64,000 nucleotides of DNA from Globodera rostochiensis (taxonomy: Eukaryota; Nematoda; Chromadorea; Rhabditida; Heteroderidae), in contig JAEVLN010000010.1 of NCBI GenBank assembly GCA_018350325.1, forward strand, positions 620,001 through 684,000, given 5' to 3'. The position numbers and the translations under genes are program-made. The notes under the pieces are model-generated. The model searched no databases. It worked only from the letters and a program-made list of their open reading frames with translations, and was not told the origin of the DNA. This document shows, one piece after another, positions 34,395 to 44,100 of this stretch (the first letter of the stretch is position 1; each line of letters begins with the position of its first letter).

Positions 34395-35107
34395 TTGGTT
34401 GTGCAAGAAAAACGCAATGATCGGCCCGGTCAGCAAACAAAGCATGCCGACGTTGCACACGGACAAAGTTGTTGAGCGAAGATCGCACAAATACCGAGGC
34501 TTCAAATGCCGCGTTTCATATGCCAAAAAAATGCCAAGCAACAGAAGAAGACCCTTGTGGCCAAGAACAATCACTGAGAACCCAATTAAAAAAGGGGAGG
34601 GGAGTATTGAAATAAATTCCAACTTCTTTATGTATTTATATATTTTAACATCGAATCTCAAAAAGCTGCGATTTGAAAATCCCTCCCTGATTTTTATTAA
34701 ATGTTATCAATTAATTTTGAGTGCTTTTCATAAAAAAAATAAATTTTTTTCAAAATTATATTTCAACAAATAAACAGATTCTATAAAAAAAAAGGGGGGG
34801 GGGGTAAGTATTTCCAATAATTTTCCAATCCCAGCGGTCCATTGTCGTGCCGATGACTCTGGCACAATTCAAGGATCGGCATCAACATCACATCCTTACC
34901 ACGCATTCCAACTGGCGGATTCTTACATTCAGGCTTTGATTGTTCAATTTGAAATTTAACTTTTAATCTTCAAAAGTTTTTTTTATTTTTATAAATTATG
35001 TTTAAAAATTCGTGTTTCATTGCAGATGTCGTGTTGACAGATCACGAAAAAAGGGAAAAATATGGGTAAAACCCCACTTAAACTGTAAAGTGAATTTTCA
35101 GTCGTTG
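34395..35107 (-). pseudogene. Partial duplicate of GABA-B receptor exons (end of 19, 20, 21)
   Basis: Reading leftwards, about 35,107-35,085 matches the end of receptor exon 19 (LKIHF), then intron sequence. About 34,950-34,840 matches exon 20 ([19 protein letters not shown]), and about 34,575-34,395 matches exon 21 ([20 protein letters not shown]). The source is 43,160-44,620 on the same strand. The copy has lost the exon 20 donor and has substitutions that break the frame. Outside these limits the match stops abruptly, so it is a truncated, non-functional segmental copy. Confidence 0.8.
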
Positions 35108-37944
35108 CCTCCGAAAGAAACTGTGCACACAAACAAACATCCCCTCAATCGATGTGTGCTTTTGCGTATTTATAAGCACCACAACTATTTCCATCCATCC
35201 CCCTTCATCTTCGCAGATGGTGAGACCCAATCAACCAATTTAAATTTGGTTGGAGCTTTTAGAGCCCATTTTATAATCCATATTTTCCATATTTTGTGAT
35301 TTTTTCCATATTCCATATTTTTCCATATTTCGCCACTTTTTCAAAAATTCCTTAACAAAAATCCAATAAAGACGAAAAATACACCCCTGAGAATCGACTT
35401 TTTCAAAATTTTCAAAAATGCACCCCTAATAATTGACATTTTTGCAACTAAAAATTCTGCCACCAAAAAATGAAAATTTTTTAAATTTGCTTATTTCAAA
35501 AATTTTCTCTGAAATGCCTTTAATTTGCATTCTTTTATTACATCAATTAGGAAATTTTGCCCATTTTTTGCTCTATTTGAAAAAAATTTTCTCCATATTT
35601 CGTCCATGTTTTGCTATTTTTGTCCATATTTGGTTCATATTATGCAATTTTTCATCCATATTTTATGGCCATATTTCGGGCTTTTTTTTTATCCCTACCT
35701 ATCACATTATGCCAATTTTTGTAGAAGTCAAATCAGTATGTCGGAACGAAGTGACGAGACAGCGCTGACGCGGAAGAAAAAGCGGAGGAAAGTAAAGCGA
35801 GGAAAAAGAAGTGCCAGAAGACAGCGAAAGAGGGAGAGCGGATGCAGAGAAAGAGGCTAGATCATTGAAAAGAAGAGCAAACGGAAGAAAGCGAAGGAAA
35901 GAAATATAAAAGCTGAAAAGAAGAAAAAACCCAATGAGAGTGGCAGGAAAAAGTAGCTTTAGAAGAAAAAAGAGATGCCGGAACAATGAGACAATGAAGA
36001 GGCAGCGAGAAGTGATAAGACTAAAGAAAGCAATAGGGAAAAAGGAGGAGAGAAAAAAGAAGAAAAGCGGAAAAAGGAGGCAAAAGAAGCGACAGATCTC
36101 GAAAAAAACAGACCACGCAAAATCTGGTAGTTTTTTGATCAGCCCTGCCCCCTCCCTCTCTCACTTTGTACATAATCGCCTTTAATCTCTCCTCTCTAAT
36201 TCAATATAATTGCCAAAAGTTACACCTTCTGCTCTCGGGGCAATATAAAAAATTAAACTTAACGCAATTGAAGAGTGGGACACTGTCAAATTCCCCTCGT
36301 AAACGCCCAACTTCATCTCAACTGAACGAAAGAAGACAACGCCGGCGACAAGCTTGTCAAGCAGTAGCAATATCAACAATCATTCTCCATTCGCGGAACG
36401 ACTCCTGAGAAATCAACTCCTTAAAGACCAACTACAGATCTAAAGCATCCTCAGTCCGTCGCAGATGGATAACAGCACACATCAGTGCCGAAAAAACAAA
36501 CTTTGTCAACCGGGTTTCGACATGGCAGCCGAAGCTGTGAGTTAGATCAAGACAACGTACACCGATAAAACTATCCTTCAAATTGTGAAACTCCGAAAAT
36601 ACTACGGTATTTTACCAGACACCTACAATGACATCCAAGGACCAAACAACATCCGCAAGTTGGAGAATGACAACAAATTGGAGGAATTTGGAAAAGGCAA
36701 TGATCAAAGTTGTAAGAGGGAAGGATGGTTCAAAAAACAAAAACCATCAAAAGAGCCATGGCCAACAAATCAAAATGTGAAAAACAAATAAAAAATCTAG
36801 TGGACAGAAAAGAGCCTCAAATAAGGCCACTCCAATCTTCAGTTGTGACATAAAAATGGGGTCTATTTTTTCGGGAAAAGGAGGTGTACCATATTCAAAT
36901 CTCAACCATTGTCTTTCTCTTTTCATGTCGTTGATTGTGCTACTCATATAATCAGGCTCAAATCTATTCACGCCATATCGGTTAATCTGAAAGACCTCCT
37001 TCATTTAAAGCCTAGCAAAAAAAAAATCCTTAAGACAAAATGAAGAAAAAAGAAAGAAGAAAAGAAAGAAAAAAAAGAAAAAGAAAGAAGAAAGCAAGGA
37101 AAAAGAAGAAAAAGAAAGAAGGAAAAAAGAAAAAAGAAGGAAGAAGAAAAAGAAAAATAAAAGTAAAAAAGTTATAAATTTCCGGTTAAAGTCCATTGAT
37201 GACTTTCTCACAATGGCACATCGTTTCCGCTCACTTATCATGCAGTCGCCGATCTTAGCAGCCGTTTTACTGAATATTTTTGTATTGTGTTTTGTGATTA
37301 GCTTTTATTGCATAGCAGCTGCCCGTGGGTCTACAGTTTTTGGTATTTGATTAGCAATGAATGTTTACATGATCAAGAAAAAACGGTCCAGCCTAAATTA
37401 TGATCAGATCTGGTCGCATCATCCGCCTTTAACGCCGACCATTTTTTTTAAATTGATTGTCTTATACGGTCCTTCAGATCTGGTATTACCTAACCTATCC
37501 CACCCAATAGACATATCAATGTCGTTTAATTTCCTATTAGAATTCTTTTTTAAATATTTGGCATATTTGTTTAATGCTCAAATGATTGGGCCATCCTTGA
37601 TGGTTGTCTGACGTTATTTAAATAAGCATCAAAATGAAATTTTTGCAATTTGGGGTTACTCAACAATCATCAAAATGATATATTCAACTAAAATTTTGAT
37701 AACGTTTTGCTTAAGGAATAACAAGCAATTATAGCCATTATACCCATAACAATAAAAACAAAAATTTTGTGTATAATATGTAGTTACGCAGTGTGAACTA
37801 GGAAAAGATGTGAAGTTTGGTTCGATTCGTTCTCAGTTCTTTGAAGAAAATCGAAGTTTTGTTTGTTCTCTTATTTGCTATATGGCAGCTAATATTTTCT
37901 GAAATACTAGAGCGAAATTTAACTGAAAACTTTAAATTTTTGGC
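35108..37944. other. Intergenic: dispersed CCATATTTT repeats and polypurine tracts
   Basis: 35,280-35,700 is filled with TCCATATTTTATGGCCATAT-type words, also seen near 6,215-6,250 and 8,830-8,900. 35,755-36,110 and 37,010-37,165 are long purine-rich runs (AAGAAAGAAG) whose open frames are compositional. No gene is supported; a lysine-rich frame at 36585-36791 (+) has no recognisable motif. Confidence 0.4.
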
Positions 37945-38410
37945 ATGGAATGCTCATCACACGCTATCATAAACAATTACCAACGACAAGTCCGCCGTAT
38001 CCCGTTGCAATCGGGTCAAATCAGCTCTGTTTTTGGGGATGAGCATTTTGTGTTTTCGAATTTTTATGAAGCTTCATTCGAGTTGGATGAAATTCTCTAC
38101 TCGACAACAGAGCAGCATTATGGTATTTTTTCGGGATGTGTCATCTGCGAACGCCATTATGAGCACCAAAGAAAGATCCAATGGCGACTAAAAGATTGGG
38201 CAGAAATGAAAAGATAGCTGGCTTCAATTTGTCAGTTTGGCGCGGTGTTCGTCAGAATATTATGATGCGAGGGCTGAGAGAGAAGTTCAAGCAGAACAAA
38301 ATGTTGATTCGGGAATGTTCGCTAGTTTATTGCTATTTTGCATTATCTTGGAACATGTGGGTATTTTAATTTTAAAAATAAATACTCCGCCCGAAAAGCT
38401 GATTATTTTC
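37945..38410 (+). pseudogene. NADAR-domain (YbiA-like) gene, frame-broken
   Basis: The beginning of the NADAR domain is clear: FVFSNFYEASFELDE followed by YSTTEQHY at about residues 32-57 from ATG 37945. The continuation needs two frame changes: ANAIMSTKERSNG at about 38,147-38,185, then KRLGRNEKIAGF and LREKFKQNKML from 38,181. In the family these pieces are contiguous (IMST, K-LGR, KF-QN). NADAR proteins are N-glycosidases acting on ADP-ribose derivatives or riboflavin intermediates. Missing introns, assembly indels or decay could explain the frame changes. A further frame at 38437-38649 (WERKFVRLIEKARATG) may belong to the same locus. Confidence 0.55.
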
Positions 38411-38733
38411 TCAACCATCATTTTTAACCAATCATTGTGAAAATTTTCTTGGCAAACCTGTTGTTTTCAAAAAAATTGACAGTGGCTAACCTTCAATGGG
38501 AGCGCAAATTTGTCCGACTAATTGAGAAAGCAAGAGCAACAGGTCGGTATAATGACGCTCGAGCCGCTGTCCTCGAAGCCGGCCATGCTTATTTGGCATG
38601 GGTTCATCCCGACTTCCCTAATATTTCGATCTGTAATTTTCAATTATAAAAAAAAAGCTTTAGTTACAGGAAATTATGTATTATTAATTTAATCCTAATC
38701 ATTTTTAACGTTACAGTATGATAAAAATTAATA

Positions 38734-38914
38734 AAAATCTTTAGACCAAGCTTTTTAACGACGGAAGACGTACAGGCGCAAGGTATTATTACCCTCACAA
38801 AAACTTTTCGGGCAGGCAACAGATTGCAGCCATTGCCGTTTCCTATGCAGGCGACTTTTGTGGCAACGCAATTCTTCATCGCGGAGGAGAGGGATCAGAC
38901 GAAGACAAAATTTA
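38734..38914 (+). CDS. Unrecognised exon-like frame downstream of the NADAR locus
   Basis: After a possible acceptor near 38,745 a frame reads TKLFNDGRRTGARYYYPHKN and ends GGEGSDEDKI with a stop at about 38914. It lacks a start codon, so it would be a 3' exon, perhaps continuing from WVHPDFPNI at about 38,605-38,630. No family is recognised. Confidence 0.25.
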
Positions 38915-38929
38915 GTAGGTTTGGAGGTG

Positions 38930-40080
38930 GAGGGGGAAAGGGTAGGGGTGCAAGGTAAATAACGGTTATAAATCTATTTAGCCAAACATTTAAATTTTAA
39001 AACGCAAATTAAATAAATTTCAGTATTTAAAATTTTATATTTAAAAAATTATTCAAAATTTTGTTTTATTTGGGGTTTTTTATAAATATCAAATTTTGTA
39101 TAACCATGGCCTAGTCAAGAAAGTAAACAATTTTAATTGCGGTCAATCAGCATCACCATGGAGTCTTAACCCGTAGGATATGACAAGGTAAATTAAAATT
39201 GAAATGAGGCCTGTCACTAATGCTGCTCTTCTAAATGTTGATTATGGTGGTGTTGTTTTGCTCAAAATATATTTGAACCATATAAAGTTGATCAATCACA
39301 GGTACAATTCAGACAGAAACGGGAAGAAGCGGCAAGACCATTTTCGGATTTGTTACTGTTTTACTAAATTTAAAAAACAATCAAAAATATCTTCTTTAAA
39401 AGTGCGCAAAAGGAGCTACCGGTCCAATGTCGAATCGTCCGAATGTCGAAATCCTGAATATCGAAAGTCCGAATGTCGATTAGGACAAAATCGGATTCCC
39501 AATGTCGAATAATACAAAAACGTCTGAATGTCGAATAGAACAAAAACTGCCCGAAAGTCAAATTTTTGAATATTGAATAAAACAAAAAACTGTCCGAATG
39601 ACAAATTTCAATGTCGACAAAACAAAAACTGTGCAAATGTCGAATAGTACAAATACTATCCAAATCCCACGGAGGGCTGGGAAGCCTGTGCGTTGATTAC
39701 CCCGGGGCTGGAAAGCCTGTGGCCGCGTAATACTTTTTGGGTCTTTGGACGATTCAGAGCGGAAGTTCAGCCTTCAGCTGTTTCAGTTTTTGTTGTCCAA
39801 AATTTTCTTCTATTGGTTTGGGCGTAAGTCATAAGACTAAAATAAAATTTCCGGGAATGGGAATTTCAAAAAGCACGGGACGAGAATCCCGTACGGAAAT
39901 GAAAACTTATTAAACAATATTTTATTAAAATAAAATATTTTAATAAAATAATTTTTTTTAGTAGCATAAAAAAATTTCGATTACTTTCGACTTTCGATTT
40001 TCGACGTTTTTTTGCTTTCGATTCGAATTTTTTAGTTTCGACTTTCGATTTCGACTTTTTTTTTAGTTTCGGCACAGCCC
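38930..40080. other. Intergenic, simple repeats
   Basis: 39,420-39,660 is a degenerate tandem array of AATGTCGAATAGAACAAAAA-like units. The reverse frames through it are repeat-driven. No gene is supported. Confidence 0.45.
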
Positions 40081-40082
40081 TG

Positions 40083-40445
40083 ATTGTACGGCGAAAATGT
40101 TTTTTTATTTTTAACAAAAATTTTTTTGTAAATTAAAAATTTTCAGAAATGCCAATACAGTTAGTCGCCAGACTGTGTAAAATAAGTTCAATGTTTTTGA
40201 ATAGAATATATTTTTATTTAAATAATTAAATTCTTCCTGGGCCGAAAAAACCTGCTGGAATGACTTTTGAACATTGGAAATTCATTTGGAAGACGAACAA
40301 ATTGAGGAAGCGGTTGATTGCGAATGCCAATTTTTCATTCGATAATTCACATTTTTTTCGTTTAATTGTATCTTCCCCGCCGCTTTCCGACCAATCAGCG
40401 ATCGATTGATCCCTTCTACACAAATAAACTTCTATTTCATTACGG
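40083..40445 (+). pseudogene. Decayed duplicate of the 33.36-33.78 kb region
   Basis: Sequence from TTGTACGGCGAAA through CTTCCTGGGCCGAAAAA to the CCGACCAATCAGCGATCGAT unit parallels 33,357-33,790 with deletions and substitutions. The coding frame is not maintained. Confidence 0.65.
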
Positions 40446-40479
40446 TCGGCGGGTCAGTTAAAGAACCATCGCACAAATT

Positions 40480-40690
40480 TTTGGAATTTGGAACCGGAAC
40501 CGGTTCCGGAACCGGTGCCGGTTCCACAAAAATCCGGTACCGCTTTAGAATCGGAACCATGGAACCGCCAAAAGTCCGGAACCGCTTTGGAATCGGAACC
40601 ATGGAACCGCCAAAAGTCCGGAACCGCTTTGGAACCGGAACCGCGGTTCCGCCGGAAAATGGAACCGGGACATCACTGGTCCAATGTGCC
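40480..40690. repeat. GGAACCGG palindromic tandem array
   Basis: Degenerate repeats of GGAACCGGAACC, plus a unit of about 48 bases (GAATCGGAACCATGGAACCG then CCAAAAGTCCGGAACCGCTT) repeated two to three times. Frames through it follow the repeat. Confidence 0.75.
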
Positions 40691-40925
40691 AAATGTCCGA
40701 TAGCCGCGCCTATCGGCTGCCGAAGTCCCTCAAATGTGCAATATTCTGTTTGTTTTTTGATTTTCTGCTTGTATTGACATCAATTAGATTTCTGTAACAA
40801 ATTTTGTTAGAGAACTTGAAAAAGAAATATGTGACGACCCATTTCTATTCCTAAAAAGCTTCAAAAAAGTTTAAAATTTTGGGTGCAAAAAATCTGTTAA
40901 CAAATTGAGTCAAAAATTCAAAATT

Positions 40926-41078
40926 TTCTCGGCGGCGCCTATCGATTTTTCCCGTTCCCGCACGGGAATAACTTGTGGGATTTTTGCGGATGCGGGAAAA
41001 TGCGGGATTTCCGTCCCGCACTTTTTGAAATTCCCGTTCCCGCTCCCGCAAATTTTATTTTACCCATCTCTAGTCGAG
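40926..41078. mobile_element. GC-rich palindromic element fragment, CATCTCTA end
   Basis: CGGCGGCGCCTATCG at 40,931 leads into GCGGGAA/TTCCCGC repeats ending CCCATCTCTAG. It looks like the right half of an element of the 12069-13050 type. Confidence 0.4.
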
Positions 41079-41146
41079 TGAACTTTTGTATGTTTTCATT
41101 TTCGATGAACGGAAAATGCCGTTAAAATTTCATTAAATAAAATTAA

Positions 41147-44100
41147 TTAAAGCAGAATTTCCTCCTCAGCCCCTTCGCCCCAATTTCCTCCTTCGGATGA
41201 GTCATCATCAGAATCCGTTGACATCAATTCAACTTTGTCATCACCGGCGTCGTCTGCTGCTGCTGCTGCTTCGTCCTCCTCTTCGTAATCGCTACACACT
41301 CCTTTAATTACATTCTATTTAAAATTATTTATTTTTAATATATTTATTATTATAACAACTTTTTATCAATCCAAATTAATAAAAAATGAGGAAAAATATC
41401 TTTTAAGATTATTTTCAAGTTAAGAAATATCAACAATTTATTTTGGTCTGAATTGGTTGTTCAGAAAATTTTGATTTTTCAAATTAGAGCTTGGACCGGA
41501 CTAGGCCACCGGGCCCGGTAGTCCTGATCCGGATGTTTAAAAAACCCCGGATTCCGGGTCCGTCCGGATCTGTTTGAGCTTAGAAAATCCGGGTACCCGG
41601 GCCCGGCTTTACAAAATCCCGAGCTCTAATTCAAATTATGCTGTTTTTACCGGTGTCCTCTCCTCCCACGCCTCTTTCGGCCTGGCCGTCCACCTTCCCG
41701 TCGTGGTCGTCGTCATCATCCTCCACAGGAGGTCGATCCGCGACGTCCTCCTCATTCCTTACGGCACCGGCAGCGACAGTTTTGTTGTGTCCGGCGTTGC
41801 CCCGCACAGTGTTGCCGTCCAACGGCGATGCCAACTCCACCACTGTGGCGGCACCGCCGCCAGCAATGCCACCGTCGCATTCCTCGGCGCCCGACGTTGT
41901 GGCCGGGTCCAGCAGCGTTATGCTGGTCGTCGGGTCCATGCCAACCGACGAGGTGGTCGGCTCCAAGTCGACAAGACAAGCCAAGCCAACGGCACTCGCA
42001 CAGGGCCGCAGAACGTTGCTAAGGACAATGAATAAAATGTGTGTAAATTAAATGCCAACTCTGGGTTTTTTTTTCTGCTGATTAGATTTACAATTGATTG
42101 TTATTGTCTTCGCCTCGGGCAATGTTCCCGTCCATGTTGTTGTTATTATGGCCAGAGGCAATGTTGTTGTTGTTGTTGTTGTTATTTGCGTTCAAAGCAA
42201 TGTTTTGCTTTTGCTGACGGCGTCGAACTGTTGAAGCTGTACTTTTGAGTCTGTTCAGCGGGTTCGTCAACGTTATGTGGCCTTCCAAAATTCGTCGGCA
42301 CTCTTGAATTCGAATATTGCGCTAAAATTTCGTAGACATTTAAATACCGTATAAAAATGGTGCCTAAACAGGTGAAAAATGTTCCTTAAAAAGGGTAAAG
42401 CTGAAATAAATAGTCCAAAAATTTTAGATTGCCCTAGTCTTGAGAAGAGATTAAACTCGGACTCCTGAATCGAACCCTAAAATTTCGGGTAAAAATTGGA
42501 AAACCAAAAATTTAAGGAATTCCAACCAAAAATTAAAATTTCCAACCGAAACCGATCCGAAACATCGAGTGCCGGATCCAAGCAAAAATTGTTGGGTTGC
42601 TTCAACTGAACCCAAAATGCCGCAACCAAAACTAAAAACGAAACAGGATTTTTTTTTGTTCGTTTAGCCGGTCGATTCGGTTCAGCTCGGGTTCAAATTG
42701 ACAAATTTCTTGCTTATATAATTGTATTTTTCCCCTAATTGCTCCATTTTGTGCGTAATGAATGTGTTAATGACCAATTCAATTTGTCGCTTTATCTCCG
42801 CGTTCTCCTTCATCAACTGCTGGTACCGCAACTGTTCGGTTCGGTTTGCCGTCGTTTCCTCTATTTGTTGCTGGTTGCTTTGCTGTTGTTCCTCTTTGGT
42901 CAGCTGGGGCCAATGGTAAATGAACAGCAATTTCGGCACAAACACCAGGCCCAAGCTGACGAAGATGCAGGTCAGAACTGCACAAAATGTTTTTTGTTTG
43001 ATGTGAATTTTGGCAATTTTTTGAAAATTGAAAACTTTTATTTAATTAGTGAAGGCGCCGGCGCCCGAGGGGTTTGGTTGATTGATTTTTCAGCCAAGCC
43101 GATCGGAATATATTCAAAAGCCTCCCCGCTCTCTAAAACCCACAAATATTTATTTACCAGTGACAGAAACAAATCCAAAAAATGGATTTGGTTGATTGCG
43201 CAAGAAAAACGCAATGATCGGCCCGGTCAGCAAACAAAGCATGCCGACGTTGCACACGGACAAAGTTGTTGAGCGAAGATCGCACAAATACCGGGGCTTC
43301 AAATGCCGCGTTTCATATGCCAAAAAAATGCCAAGCAACAGAAGAAGACCCTTGTGGCCAAGAACAATCACTGAAAAATCATTAAAAAGTGAAATAAATT
43401 CCAACTTCTCACCGGTCCATATGTCGTGCCAATGACTTTGGCACAATTCGAGTATCGGCATCAACATCACATCCTCAGCACGCATTCCAACTGGTGGATC
43501 CTTAAATTATTAATGCTTGCGTGGACTTCAATTTGAATATTTTTGCATGTTTGCTAGTTTTTTAGACTAAAAAAAATTATAAACTTTTTAATGTATTTAT
43601 ATATTTTAGTGTCGAAAAACTAAAGTCCCGATTTGAAAGTGTAATCCGAGAATTTCAAGATAAATTTTGAATAGAGACGATTTCAATTCACTTTGTTAAT
43701 TAAATCAATCCAACTGGCGGATCCCCAATTTTATTAAATGTTATCAATTAATTCTGAGATATTTTTTCAAAAGGACACTTCAACAAAATAAATAGATTAG
43801 TTATTTCTAGGGTGGCACGGGACCGGTTCCGGGACCGGGACGGGACGGGATTTCCCGGTTTTTTCAGGTCCCGGTCCCGGTCGGGACGGGATTTATGAAA
43901 AATGAAAAATCCCGGTCCCGGTTTTTTGGTCCCGCCGGGACCGGGACCAACCGGGAAAAAAGTACACCCCTAATGATGGCATCATCGACCGACAATTTCA
44001 ACCATTTTTACTTATTTCACCCAATAGGTCGATGGCCTAGTGGTTAACTTTTTGGTGAGTCTTATGTTATGTGTTGGGTTCGAACCCGCTTGAGTGCAAA

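Noticed and set aside
35702..36185. Basic, lysine/arginine-rich frames
   Set aside because: They are a direct outcome of the polypurine tract; both strands are open.
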